DNA of 64,000 nucleotides from NCBI RefSeq assembly GCF_000021745.1, contig NC_011666.1, positions 2,507,001-2,571,000 of the forward strand. The letters run 5' to 3'. This document shows, piece after piece, positions 37,577 through 46,588 of the stretch. Positions within the stretch are counted from its first letter, which is position 1. The number at the start of each line of letters is the position of its first letter. The notes beneath the pieces are model-generated. The model saw only the letters and a program-made list of their open reading frames with translations, did no database searches and was not told the origin of the DNA. This DNA is from Methylocella silvestris BL2 (lineage in GTDB: Bacteria; Pseudomonadota; Alphaproteobacteria; Rhizobiales; Beijerinckiaceae). Position numbers and translations under genes: made by a program.

Positions 37577-38396
37577 CGAGTTCCCCGCGCCAACTGGCGC
37601 AATTTCGACGCGCTGTCCTTCCACGGGCGGCGGCTGCGCGACTTCGCCGGGCCCCTGAGCATCGCCGCGTGCGACCTTTAGGGTATAGCCACCAGCGCGG
37701 CGTGATCATTAAACTCCGCGCCCGTCGATCTCGCAATCGCAACGCGCCGAATGTAAGGAACAAGCGGGGAACAAAATCCCCGCGAGCGTGATTTTTTCGT
37801 GCGCATCATGCCGTAAGTTGGACGGGTCTTGGAGGATGTTTTGGCGAAAAGGCGCGATGCTGCCCAAAAACGCGCCCCCCGAGCGCATGTCGCGATCAGA
37901 AGCCGCGGCGCTGGCGCAATCCGCCGAACAGACAAAAATCCCCGATCGGCCGCGGAGGCTTGTGCGGCCAGGTCCCCGGTCTCTTGACGCAAACGTCGCC
38001 GAAAGCAGCCAGCCCCGTCGCCAGCACATAAGTTGAGTTTCATCTTAAAAGGACAAAGCACAACCTTTGCCGGTCAGGCAATCGGAAAGTGTAGGCGGCG
38101 GAGACCGCTTCGCCCCTTTTCGCTGCTTTGACGACCGTCTTATTCTCTGACTTATTGCCAACTCCGATTTATTGTCGGCAAACGGACAGGGCCGAGGCGA
38201 AGCCGCCTCGCAGGAACGAATTCGGACGGCCGCGCCAGCGGCTGTGTTGAGAGAGGGATGCGCAAGCGATTCCTCTGGCGGACGATCGGACAGCGGCGCG
38301 CCAAAGCCGCAACGTCCGGCAAAGGCCTCGGGCGACGCAGGACAGGCGCCGTCCGAAGATCCGACAGGCGAATGATCTTAACAGGGAGGAATATTT
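37577..38396. other. Divergent control region between response regulator and aldehyde dehydrogenase
   Basis: About 820 bases without a supported gene. It must hold the promoters of the minus-strand regulator and of the plus-strand dehydrogenase. A hairpin with 7-bp arms lies at 37764-37783. I could not find a clear sigma54 or FNR-type site. Its length is unusual for this dense window and suggests several regulatory inputs. Confidence 0.5.
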
Positions 38397-39917
38397 ATGG
38401 TTGAAAAGCTTCTGGCCGATCTCAAGGATCAGATCGCCATCCGGCCGCACTACGACAATTTCATCGGCGGCAAGTGGACGCCGCCGGTCAAAGGCCAGAG
38501 TTTCGAGAATATCTCGCCGATCGACGGCAATGTCGTCTGCACCATCGCCCGCTCCACTGCCGAAGACGTCGAGCTTGCTCTTGACGCCGCGCACGCCGCC
38601 CGCGAGAGCTGGGGCAACGCCTCGCCGGCGACGCGGTCCCTCGTGCTTCTGCGCATCGCCGATCGCATTGAAGAAAAGCTCGATGTGCTGGCGATGGTCG
38701 AGACCATCGACAACGGCAAGCCGATCCGCGAGACCAAGGCGGCCGATCTGCCGCTCGCCGTCGATCACTTCCGCTATTTCGCCGGCGTGCTGCGCGCCCA
38801 GGAAGGCTCGATCAGCGAAATCGACCACGACACCATCGCCTATCATTTCCATGAGCCGCTCGGCGTCGTCGCGCAGATCATCCCGTGGAATTTCCCGCTG
38901 CTGATGGCGGTGTGGAAGATCGCCCCCGCGCTCGCCGCCGGCAATTGCATCGTCATGAAGCCGGCCGAACAGACGCCCATGAGCATCATGGTCCTGATGG
39001 ACGTGATCGGCGATTTGCTTCCGCCCGGCGTCCTCAACGTCATCAATGGTTTCGGCGTCGAATGCGGCAAACCGCTGGCGCAAAGTCCGCGCATCGCCAA
39101 GGTCGCCTTCACCGGCGAAACGACGACCGGCCGCCTCATCATGCAATATGCGTCGGAAAACATCATTCCGGTGACGCTTGAGCTCGGCGGCAAGAGCCCG
39201 AACATCTTCTTCGAGGACGTCGCCGACGAAGACGACGATTATTTCGACAAGGCCCTCGAAGGCTTCGCCATGTTCGCGCTGAACCAAGGGGAGGTCTGCA
39301 CCTGCCCCTCCCGCGCGCTGGTGCATGAGAAGATCTACGATCGCTTCATGGAGCGCGCCATCAAGCGCGTCAACGCGATCAAGCAGGGCAACCCGCTCGA
39401 TCCCTCGACCATGATCGGCGCACAGGCTTCGAACGACCAGCTTGAGAAGATCCTGTCCTATATGGACATCGGCCGCCAGGAAGGCGCCAAGGTGCTCGCC
39501 GGCGGCGGCCGCGCGGATCTCGGCCCGGAGCTCGCCAACGGCTTCTATGTGCAGCCGACGGTGCTCGAGGGCCACAACAAGATGCGCATCTTCCAGGAGG
39601 AGATCTTCGGACCGGTGCTTTCGGTCACGACCTTCAAGGACGACGCGCAGGCGCTCGAGATCGCCAACGACACGCTGTACGGCCTCGGTTCGGGCGTATG
39701 GACGCGCAACGGCACCCGCGCCTATCGTTTCGGCCGCGCCATCAAGGCCGGCCGCGTGTGGACCAATTGCTACCACCTCTATCCGGCTCACGCAGCCTTC
39801 GGCGGCTACAAGAAGTCCGGCATCGGCCGCGAAAACCACAAGATGATGCTGGACCACTATCAGCAGACCAAGAATATGCTGGTCAGCTACAGCAACAAGC
39901 CGCTGGGCTTCTTCTGA
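38397..39917 (+). CDS. exaC: NAD-dependent aldehyde dehydrogenase, ExaC type
   Basis: 506 residues, the same length as Pseudomonas ExaC. The ATG has a strong AGGGAGGA 6 bases upstream. The NAD fold has [15 protein letters not shown]; the general base Glu262 is in [14 protein letters not shown] and the catalytic Cys301 in [10 protein letters not shown]. The C-terminus SNKPLGFF is characteristic of the ExaC/AcoD group. It oxidises acetaldehyde or related aldehydes to the acid, the second step of alcohol oxidation. No alcohol dehydrogenase gene is in the window. A strong terminator follows. Confidence 0.93.
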   Translation: MVEKLLADLKDQIAIRPHYDNFIGGKWTPPVKGQSFENISPIDGNVVCTIARSTAEDVELALDAAHAARESWGNASPATRSLVLLRIADRIEEKLDVLAMVETIDNGKPIRETKAADLPLAVDHFRYFAGVLRAQEGSISEIDHDTIAYHFHEPLGVVAQIIPWNFPLLMAVWKIAPALAAGNCIVMKPAEQTPMSIMVLMDVIGDLLPPGVLNVINGFGVECGKPLAQSPRIAKVAFTGETTTGRLIMQYASENIIPVTLELGGKSPNIFFEDVADEDDDYFDKALEGFAMFALNQGEVCTCPSRALVHEKIYDRFMERAIKRVNAIKQGNPLDPSTMIGAQASNDQLEKILSYMDIGRQEGAKVLAGGGRADLGPELANGFYVQPTVLEGHNKMRIFQEEIFGPVLSVTTFKDDAQALEIANDTLYGLGSGVWTRNGTRAYRFGRAIKAGRVWTNCYHLYPAHAAFGGYKKSGIGRENHKMMLDHYQQTKNMLVSYSNKPLGFF

Positions 39918-39966
39918 TCTTTCGCCGCTCCGGGTTTTTGCGCGGAGCGGCGCCGGGTCGCCGCAC

Positions 39967-40001
39967 AAAAAAGGCCGATCGGGAAACCGGTCGGCCTTTT
40001 T
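39967..40001 (+). terminator. Rho-independent terminator after aldehyde dehydrogenase
   Basis: A 10-bp stem (GGCCGATCGG / CCGGTCGGCC, one T-G pair) with a GAAA tetraloop is followed by TTTTT and preceded by AAAAAA. It can act on both strands and begins 50 bases after the stop. Confidence 0.88.
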
Positions 40002-40030
40002 GTTATCCGGCGCGCACGACCCCGCAAAAG

Positions 40031-40066
40031 AAAACGCCGCCCGCGTCCAAGACGGGGCGGCGTTTT
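40031..40066 (-). terminator. Rho-independent terminator after porin gene
   Basis: A stem of about 12 bp when the A/T pairs are counted (core ACGCCGCCC / GGGCGGCGT), with a further small inner stem. On the minus strand it is followed by TTTTCTTTT. It lies 25 bases beyond the porin stop and faces the aldehyde dehydrogenase terminator. Confidence 0.85.
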
Positions 40067-40091
40067 TGAGCTTGGCTTCTAGGCGAGTGGC

Positions 40092-41681
40092 TTAGAAGAA
40101 GAAGGTCGTTCCGCCGACGACGGCGTTGGTGGTGAAGGAGCCGCCAGACTGGTTGATCGACTTCGAGTTGATGAACTCGGCCTGGAACGCCACCCAATCG
40201 GTCAGCTTGTAGCGGACAAATCCGATCGCGGACTGGTTGGTATGCAGAAGGAAGGGCTCATAGACTGCGCCGAACACGGTGCCCGTGTCGAAGCTGTTTG
40301 CCTGGAGGAAGCTCTGTCCGAAGCTGCCGCCGATCGTGAAGCGGTCGCCGCCGAGGAAGCCAGGAAGATATGGGCTCGAGCCGAAGGTGTATTCCGCCTC
40401 AGCGTACCAGCCGGACGATTTGCGCGCCTGACCATCCGGGCTGAGGGCTTGCCAGAATAGACCGGTGGTGCCGAGCGCGCTGCCCCAGTAGCCGTAACCG
40501 ACCACGCTGAAGCCATTCCAGTCGACGCGGGCGCCGCCGTCGACGCCGGACGATCTGGTGTGGGATCCGGCGCTGATAAAGGCGGTGACGGAATCGCCGA
40601 CTTCAGCGCGCTGCAACTGGGTAATCCCGTCGACCCACGCGGTCAGCTTGAAATCGGGCGCGAGTTGACCAACATATTTGATCTGGCCTTGGAATTGGGG
40701 CTGATCGTGGGCAGTCATGACGCCGCTTGTTAGGCCGCCGGTGAAGATATCCGTGGCGGCGAGGGGCGAGAACAAGCCGACCGAAGCGGTGAAGCCGTTC
40801 CACCCGGGCGTCGTATAGGTGATCTGCGGAATCCAGTCGGCATAGACATAGCCGAGACCGATGCGCCCGAGGGCCGTATTACCCGGGGCGGCGTTGCCGG
40901 CCGCGGTGCCGACGCCGAACAGGGTGAAGTCGTTGAGGATCGCCTGGCCGCCGAACAGGCCGAGGTCGCGACCAATCTTGAGCGAGCCCAGTTCGGGAGT
41001 GCCGATCGTACCGAAAACCTGACGAAGGTCGATGCCGGGAGTGCCGAGCGCGAATGCGGAGCCGCCTGCGTTGGCATTTCTAGGATCGGATCCGACAAAG
41101 ACGTTGTTGCCGCCAAAATACGCCCCGACCGTGAAGCCGAGATCCCAACCCATCTGGTTAGTGGCGAGGCTCAACACGACGTTGCTCGGCAGCAGACCCG
41201 AACGAATGGAGTTGGCGTTGTTGACGGTGCTTCCGCCGGAGAGGCCGCCTGTAACGCCGCCGACAAGCGCGGTGCCGGAAACATTATTCTTGAAGGTCTC
41301 AGCGCCGAAGAAGATCAGCGCGCCGGTGAGCTTCACGTCGACGTCGCCGACGGAGACAACGCCATTGTCCTTGGTGACGATCTGCTGGCCAGGAATGCGG
41401 AAGCCGACGCCCTTGTCGAGCGCGGTCAGATAGCGGCCATTGCCGACGACCGGAGCGGCGCCGCGCGGGCCGGCCTTCGAGGTTTCGGCGGCGTGGCGCT
41501 GCTTCAGCTTGGAATATTCGCCCTTGGTCAGGACGCCCTTGGCCTTGAGCTGATCGAGCAATTCGTCCGTCGTGTCGGCGCGCGCAGCGACCGAGCCGAC
41601 AAACACCGAGGCCATCAGGCCTGCCATCGCCAAATAGGCGCCGCCTCGGCGACTCCTGGATCTTCCAATGCGGTTAGCCAT
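40092..41681 (-). CDS. Outer-membrane porin
   Basis: 529 residues from the ATG at 41681 with a GGGAGAG site. The basic N-terminus and hydrophobic stretch (about 15-33, AARAD cleavage) form a signal peptide. A short charged helix follows (TTDELLDQLKAKGVLTKGEY), as in alphaproteobacterial porins with an N-terminal coiled-coil segment. The rest is a beta-barrel rich in Gly, Asn and aromatic strand ends, and the last residue is Phe (GGTTFFF), the outer-membrane assembly signal. It is convergent with the ExaC-type gene, and the two share a pair of terminators. The substrate is unknown. Confidence 0.85.
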   Translation of the reverse strand: MANRIGRSRSRRGGAYLAMAGLMASVFVGSVAARADTTDELLDQLKAKGVLTKGEYSKLKQRHAAETSKAGPRGAAPVVGNGRYLTALDKGVGFRIPGQQIVTKDNGVVSVGDVDVKLTGALIFFGAETFKNNVSGTALVGGVTGGLSGGSTVNNANSIRSGLLPSNVVLSLATNQMGWDLGFTVGAYFGGNNVFVGSDPRNANAGGSAFALGTPGIDLRQVFGTIGTPELGSLKIGRDLGLFGGQAILNDFTLFGVGTAAGNAAPGNTALGRIGLGYVYADWIPQITYTTPGWNGFTASVGLFSPLAATDIFTGGLTSGVMTAHDQPQFQGQIKYVGQLAPDFKLTAWVDGITQLQRAEVGDSVTAFISAGSHTRSSGVDGGARVDWNGFSVVGYGYWGSALGTTGLFWQALSPDGQARKSSGWYAEAEYTFGSSPYLPGFLGGDRFTIGGSFGQSFLQANSFDTGTVFGAVYEPFLLHTNQSAIGFVRYKLTDWVAFQAEFINSKSINQSGGSFTTNAVVGGTTFFF

Positions 41682-42188
41682 TACTCTCCCCATCCGTTGT
41701 TTGCTAGTTTAACTAAAGAGTCGCCCATTTTCTTATTGATCGATTTGCAAGCAACGCCGATTAAGTTTCTGTTTATATTTTGAGGCTGTTGCAGGAAGGC
41801 GACTTCTCCCGCTTTATTACTGCTAAATCGTTCTGCTCCACGTATAAGCGCAAGAAGATATACGTTTGAGCCTGAAATCATCGGTACATTTCGGGTCCCG
41901 CCCTGTCAACGCGATCTCGCATGCACCAAGTTAAAGGACCCCTAGGTGCGACATTTGCGCAACTATTTCTTTGCGCCGCACAAATCGCCGGCGAATATCA
42001 CAAATGATGAATGGAAATTGTCGCGGCTTCCACAGCATCGCCGCGGCGCTATTCTACCGCGGCCGGCGGCCGGGCAAAACAACTGCTGCTGCAATGCGGA
42101 AAGACCGAAGATCTTCTAAAAACAATCAGGTATTCGCGGGCACGCGCGCCGAGCGCCGGCCCCGCGCGGCGGGGAACGCTTGGCCAGC
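41682..42188. other. AT-rich promoter region of the porin gene
   Basis: About 500 bases with no supported gene. It is clearly AT-richer over 41700-41880 than neighbouring DNA, consistent with a promoter and leader for the minus-strand porin. It holds a TAGTT-T-AACTA dyad at 41705-41715. Nothing recognisable is seen in 41900-42188. Confidence 0.5.
41705..41715. promoter_or_regulatory. TAGTT-T-AACTA dyad in porin leader
   Basis: Perfect 5-bp inverted arms around one base, 24-34 bases upstream of the porin ATG. It could be an operator or a leader structure; it could also be chance in AT-rich DNA. Confidence 0.3.
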
Positions 42189-42965
42189 CTAATCCGGATA
42201 GTACCAATAGCCCGGCCAGCCGTAATGGCCGTGCAGCATCCGCTCATAGGCCTCGTCGACCATCTCGATCGAATCGCATGGCGGGCTCGACTTCACTTGC
42301 GCGCGGGTGATGTCGATCGAAATGCGCCGGTCGGCCCAATCGATCTCTTTCACCGCAAAGGGAGCGATGAGGACGTGCTGACCGCCCCACCAATTGCTCG
42401 TCGCAATGCCGAGATAGCGAATGTCCCAATTGGCGTGGTCAAGCACAAAGCTTTCAAGATGGCCGATTTCGCCATCGCTCGCCTCAATATGATAGCCATT
42501 GATTTCCGCGGCGCTCCGCAAATGCGGGTCCTGCTCGCCGGGATGCGCGGCGTTCTCGGCGGCGTCGGCGGCGGTGGCCTCGCCCTCCAGCGGCGGCAAC
42601 GATAAAGGCTGGGCGATCGCCCCGATGCCGAAATAGCTGACGCCCCACGAGGGATCCCAGCCGTAATAATCGTAAAGATGGGATTCCATCTGCCGCGACA
42701 GCGGCTGGTGTTGGGCGAGGTCGGGACCGGCTTCAATCTGCGCTTTCGTCAGTTGCACGGGCAGCACGCGTCGCACGGGGTCCGGCTCCCCCAGCGCGGA
42801 GGGGTGCACGAGAACCCTGCGGCCGCTTAGCCAACCGCCGGTGTCGACCACGAGCCATCTGACTTTCCAGCTCTCGTCGTCGAACAGAAAGTCGTCGACG
42901 GTTCCGATCTTCCCGTCGCTGGCCGCGACGGCAAATCCCTTCAGCACCGATGCGACGAACAACAT
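42189..42965 (-). CDS. Protein with two PRC-barrel domains
   Basis: 258 residues from an ATG with AAAGGA 8 bases upstream. Two PRC-barrel-like domains lie at about 1-75 ([20 protein letters not shown]) and about 152-225 ([20 protein letters not shown]), clearly related to each other and joined by a linker containing [10 protein letters not shown]. Such proteins occur in stress-response and photosynthetic settings; their partners vary. No signal peptide is present. It is divergent from the phasin gene. Confidence 0.82.
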   Translation of the reverse strand: MLFVASVLKGFAVAASDGKIGTVDDFLFDDESWKVRWLVVDTGGWLSGRRVLVHPSALGEPDPVRRVLPVQLTKAQIEAGPDLAQHQPLSRQMESHLYDYYGWDPSWGVSYFGIGAIAQPLSLPPLEGEATAADAAENAAHPGEQDPHLRSAAEINGYHIEASDGEIGHLESFVLDHANWDIRYLGIATSNWWGGQHVLIAPFAVKEIDWADRRISIDITRAQVKSSPPCDSIEMVDEAYERMLHGHYGWPGYWYYPD

Positions 42966-43285
42966 GGCGAATCCTTTCGAAAGCGGCTGACATCGATGTA
43001 ACGCGCCGGCGGCGCGAAAGCGAGATGTTTGCCGCAGATGCAGCTAAAACGTCACAGTTTGCGACTACGACCCCAAGGGGGTGGCGCAGACGGCTAAATT
43101 CTGGAAAGATAAGGCTGCTTCGTCCCCAACGCGGTGAACTTGCAGTGTTGAACCTGGAGTTGGCCACAAAGCTCCGACTGCAGCCCAGCCTCCCGACCTT
43201 GTTCGTAACGCTCCAAGACACGCATCGCGCCAAAAGCCGCCCCTAAAACTCGGATCGACCAACCTTTCAGCTGAAGGAGAACGCC
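42966..43285. other. Divergent promoter region between PRC-barrel and phasin genes
   Basis: About 320 bases without a supported gene. It should contain both promoters, but no convincing operator is visible. Confidence 0.45.
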
Positions 43286-43642
43286 ATGATCGACATACCG
43301 CAGCAAATCCCCACGCAGATTCGCGACCTTGCGGAAAAGAACTTCGAGCAAGCGCGTGAAGCCTTTTTGGGCTTTATCGGCGCCGCTCAAAAAGCGACGG
43401 GTTCGGCCGAGGCCCTTCCTTCGAGCGCCAAGGAAGCCGTGACCAAGGCCATGTCGTTTGCAGAAAGCAACGTCAACGCCGCTTTCGATCTGGCGCAGAA
43501 GCTGCTCCACGCCAAGGATGTTCAGGAAGTCTTCTCACTGCAGTCCGAATTCGCCAAATCCCAGCTCCAGGCGATCCAGAATCAAGCCAAGGAGCTTGGC
43601 GAGTCGGCGCAGGCCGCTTTCAACAGCGCCACCAAGAAGTAA
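43286..43642 (+). CDS. Phasin family protein
   Basis: 118 residues with a strong GAAGGAGA site before the ATG. The whole protein is predicted amphipathic helix, as in phasins that coat polyhydroxyalkanoate granules. It begins MIDIPQQIPTQIRDLAEKN and has EQAREAFLGFIGAAQKA and the conserved LAQKLLHAKDVQEVFSLQSE region. It implies PHA storage, although no PHA synthase is in the window. Confidence 0.88.
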   Translation: MIDIPQQIPTQIRDLAEKNFEQAREAFLGFIGAAQKATGSAEALPSSAKEAVTKAMSFAESNVNAAFDLAQKLLHAKDVQEVFSLQSEFAKSQLQAIQNQAKELGESAQAAFNSATKK

Positions 43643-44101
43643 TTCCACGGCCAATCAGGCTGGCGGATTCGCCCAAGCGCCGACCGGATGATCTATTCGG
43701 TCGGACAATGGGTCGATGAAAATCAAAATGGTCCGGCGGCAATGCCCGTCTTCTTGCTGAGCGCCTGGCAGTTCCTGGCTCCCCATAGCTTCGCCGGCTG
43801 ACCGCTGACGAAGCGATCGCGCGCCGAAAGCGTTTGTCTCCCCAGAAGCATTGCCGCGCGGCGGCCAAGCAAAACACGACGCCGGATGGCGAACGCGCTC
43901 GTTTCCTCAAGATGACGGCCGACGCGAACCCTGCGCAGCTTACGGCTTTTCGTATAAAGCCGCCGCACGGCAGGGCGGCGCGCAAGACGAGCGCGCGGGG
44001 TTTTCCGTTAGAATTGCTCTAAACATTATCTTTTTGATTGTGTCCTACGCAAAAATTGCATTCAATGTGAGGAGGCGAATTCTGGGAAAGCGCATCCGTT
44101 C
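43643..44101. other. Intergenic region upstream of irr
   Basis: About 460 bases without a supported gene. A hairpin with 7-bp arms (CCGACCG / CGGTCGG, 43680-43704) follows the phasin gene but has no T tract. The last 100 bases are AT-rich and include the ICE-like dyad that probably controls irr. Confidence 0.5.
44008..44022. promoter_or_regulatory. Irr/ICE-like operator upstream of irr
   Basis: TTAGA-ATTGC-TCTAA is a perfect 5-bp dyad in AT-rich DNA 80-94 bases before the irr start. It resembles the iron control element (TTTAGAA...TTCTAAA) bound by Irr in Rhizobiales. Autoregulation is inferred. Confidence 0.5.
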
Positions 44102-44596
44102 ATGTATGAGTCCAAGGGCAACGAGTTCCAGCAAGCCGGCCAGCCGGCATTTAAGGGGCGCGCCCTGTTGGAGCGGTATGGCCTGCGGGCGACGCGGCAG
44201 CGGCTCGGATTGGCGAAGCTTTTGTTCGGCAAGGGCGATCGACATCTGACAGCGGATGCGCTTGCCTCCGAAGCGCAGGTCGCCCGGATGCCGGCCTCTC
44301 TCGCGACAGTCTACAATGTCCTCAATCTATTCGCTCAGGTCGGGCTGGTGCGCAGCCTTGCCATCGAAGGCGGCAAGACGGTTTTCGACACCAATACGAG
44401 CAATCACTCGCATTTCTTCTTCGAGGATAGCGGCGCGGTCTGCGACATCGGACACGATTGCGCGCGATTTGCCGAAGGCGTCGAAGCGCCCGAAGGCTAT
44501 GAAATCTCGAAGGTCGACGTGGTCGTCAGGCTGCGCCCGAAGAATGGCGGACCTTCCGTTATCGCCCGTCATCGTCAGGGCGACCAAGACGTCTAG
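44102..44596 (+). CDS. irr: Fur-family iron response regulator Irr
   Basis: 164 residues of the Fur family. The DNA-binding winged helix includes GLRATRQRLGLAKLLF and PASLATVYNVLNLFAQVGLV. The dimerisation half carries NTSNHSHFFFED, the His-rich site that binds haem or metal in Irr proteins. The N-terminal Cys-Pro haem motif of Bradyrhizobium Irr is absent, as in many relatives. Irr represses or activates iron and haem genes under low iron and is typical of Hyphomicrobiales. No strong binding site precedes the ATG, so the start is moderately certain. Confidence 0.88.
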   Translation: MYESKGNEFQQAGQPAFKGRALLERYGLRATRQRLGLAKLLFGKGDRHLTADALASEAQVARMPASLATVYNVLNLFAQVGLVRSLAIEGGKTVFDTNTSNHSHFFFEDSGAVCDIGHDCARFAEGVEAPEGYEISKVDVVVRLRPKNGGPSVIARHRQGDQDV

Positions 44597-44744
44597 CAAG
44601 GCGCCGCGGCGCTGAAACGCGCCGCCGCCGGATTTCGCCGTAGCGCCCTTCGCGCGGCGCGTTGATCCACGCATCGCTCCGGCGCCGCCGGTCCAATCGC
44701 CAGCGGCGCGAACACCCCCGCCGGGATCCAGTTTGGAGCCGTCG

Positions 44745-45977
44745 TTGAGCGTCACCGCTATATCGATTATCGCCGCGATCATCGCCTCCGGCGCGCTCGA
44801 TGTTTATTTGCGGCGCAGGCAAATGAACTCGGTGCGCGCTAGCCGTGACAGCATTCCGGTCGATTTCCGCTCGGTCGTCACGCTCGAAGAGCATCGGCGC
44901 GCCGCCGATTATACTTTGGCGAACGCCAGACTCGGCGCGCTCCATACGATTTTCGACACGGGCCTGTCCGTTCTCTGGCTGACCGTTCTGCTGGCGCCGC
45001 TTTACGCGCTCGTGGCGGCGCTGTTCGAACCGGGCCTTATGCGCAGCGTCGCGTTTGTGATGGCGATCGGCGCGGTCAGCTACGGGCTCGCGCTTCCCTT
45101 CGCCCTCGTCAAGACCTTCAAGATCGAGGCGGCTTTCGGCTTCAACCGCACGACGCCGCGCATTTTCGCGCTGGATCAGATTAAGGGCCTCGTGCTGCAA
45201 TTCGTCATCGCGGCGCCGCTGCTTTTCGGCCTTTTCTGGCTGATCGAGGCGCTGCCTCGCCTCTGGTGGGTCATCGGCTGGGCGGCGACGGTCCTACTCA
45301 CCATCGGCGCCAGCGTGATCTATCCGATGTGGATCGCCCCGCTCTTCAACGCCTTCCGGCCGCTGCCGGACGGCCCGATGAAAAGCCGCATCGAAGCGCT
45401 GCTGGCGCGCTGCGGCTTTAAATCGAACGGCCTCTATGTGATGGACGCCTCGAAACGGTCGAGCCATGGCAACGCCTATTTCACCGGCTTCGGCAAGGTC
45501 AAGCGCATCGTCTTCTTCGACACCCTGCTCGAAAAGCACACCGAAGACGAAATCATTTCGGTGCTCGCGCATGAGCTCGGCCATTTCAAGCTCGGCCACA
45601 TCGGCCAGAGGCTGGCGCAATCGGCGATCCTCCTTTTCGTGATCTTCGCCGTTTTGCATTGGGCCTTTTCGGCCGGCGGCCTCGCCAGCCAGTTCGGGCT
45701 TCCGGACGATCCGGGGATCGTGCTGATGATCGTGTCCGCCGCGCTTGGCCCGCTGCTTCGGCTATCCGCGCCGCTGCTCAATTTCCTGTCGCGCCGGGCC
45801 GAGTTTCAGGCCGACGCCTTCGCCAAGGCGATCGTCGGCGAAGAGGATATGATCAACGCCTTGACGCGTCTGTCGCGCGACAATCTGGCGACGCTGACGC
45901 CGGACAGAATTTACGCCATGTTCTACTACTCGCATCCGCCGATTCCGATCCGCGTGGCGCAGCTGAAAGCGGCCTGA
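44745..45977 (+). CDS. M48 family metalloprotease (Ste24/CAAX-like)
   Basis: 410 residues from a TTG at 44745, which has GGAG 6 bases upstream; a TTG at 44733 would add four residues. Several transmembrane helices occur (near the N-terminus, at about 60-120 and at about 145-190). The zinc site is LAHELGHFKLGH with a downstream EFQADAFAKAI that supplies the third ligand. YVMDASKRSSHGNAYFTGFG is typical of Ste24-type proteases. In bacteria these take part in membrane protein quality control. Its partners are unknown. Confidence 0.88.
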   Translation: MSVTAISIIAAIIASGALDVYLRRRQMNSVRASRDSIPVDFRSVVTLEEHRRAADYTLANARLGALHTIFDTGLSVLWLTVLLAPLYALVAALFEPGLMRSVAFVMAIGAVSYGLALPFALVKTFKIEAAFGFNRTTPRIFALDQIKGLVLQFVIAAPLLFGLFWLIEALPRLWWVIGWAATVLLTIGASVIYPMWIAPLFNAFRPLPDGPMKSRIEALLARCGFKSNGLYVMDASKRSSHGNAYFTGFGKVKRIVFFDTLLEKHTEDEIISVLAHELGHFKLGHIGQRLAQSAILLFVIFAVLHWAFSAGGLASQFGLPDDPGIVLMIVSAALGPLLRLSAPLLNFLSRRAEFQADAFAKAIVGEEDMINALTRLSRDNLATLTPDRIYAMFYYSHPPIPIRVAQLKAA

Positions 45978-46077
45978 GCCAGACGCTCGCGAGCAGCCAA
46001 GCGTTGCCTCGCTCGCGCTTTCCATGGCATCACGCTGGAGCTTCAATCCGATCGGAACCTCTCCAGGCGAAGGCGCC

Positions 46078-46584
46078 ATGAAACCTGTCGAACGCGGCAT
46101 CGAAAATCTGTTCTTCGCGAGCCGCTGGCTGATGGCGCCGTTTCTGGCCGGCCTCATCATTGGCCTTTTGACGCTGTTGTATAAATTCTGCGTCAAGCTC
46201 ATCGTCTTTGTGACGCATCTGCGGGACGCTGATCAGTCGGACGTCATCGTCGGCATATTGAGCCTCATCGATTTCTCCCTGACCGCCAATCTCATCCTGA
46301 TCGTCATCTGTTCGACATTCGAAAATTTCGTGCGTCCGATCAATGTCTCCGACCATCCGAGCTGGCCGGAGGGATTGACCCGGATTGGCTTTGCGGGTCT
46401 CAAGCAGAAGCTTTTGAGCTCGATCGTCGCGATCACCTCCGTCAATATTCTTGAACGCCTGCTGGAGCTCGACCAGAGTTTTCAGCCGGAGAAGCTGGGA
46501 CTGGCGCTGGGCGCCCTGCTCATCTTCGCCTTGACGATGCTGATTCTGGCCCTCGCCGACCGCACCAGCAGCGGCGGTCATTAA
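46078..46584 (+). CDS. UPF0114 (YqhA-like) membrane protein
   Basis: 168 residues from the ATG at 46078, matching the usual N-terminus of the family (VERGIENLFFASRWLMAPF); an in-frame ATG at 46024 adds 18 unconserved residues. Three or four transmembrane helices are predicted. SLIDFSLTANLILIVICSTF and ENFVRPIN are family marks. The function is unknown. It is convergent with the kinase gene, 4 bases apart. Confidence 0.85.
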   Translation: MKPVERGIENLFFASRWLMAPFLAGLIIGLLTLLYKFCVKLIVFVTHLRDADQSDVIVGILSLIDFSLTANLILIVICSTFENFVRPINVSDHPSWPEGLTRIGFAGLKQKLLSSIVAITSVNILERLLELDQSFQPEKLGLALGALLIFALTMLILALADRTSSGGH

Positions 46585-46588
46585 TCAA

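Noticed and set aside
37764-37797. Hairpin followed by six T between the response regulator and aldehyde dehydrogenase genes
   Set aside because: The T run is 8 bases from the stem and no plus-strand gene ends here, so I do not call a terminator.
38169-39968. Minus-strand open frame of 599 codons
   Set aside because: It is the mirror of the aldehyde dehydrogenase gene.
43680-43704. 7-bp hairpin after the phasin gene
   Set aside because: There is no T tract behind it; a Rho-independent terminator is not supported.
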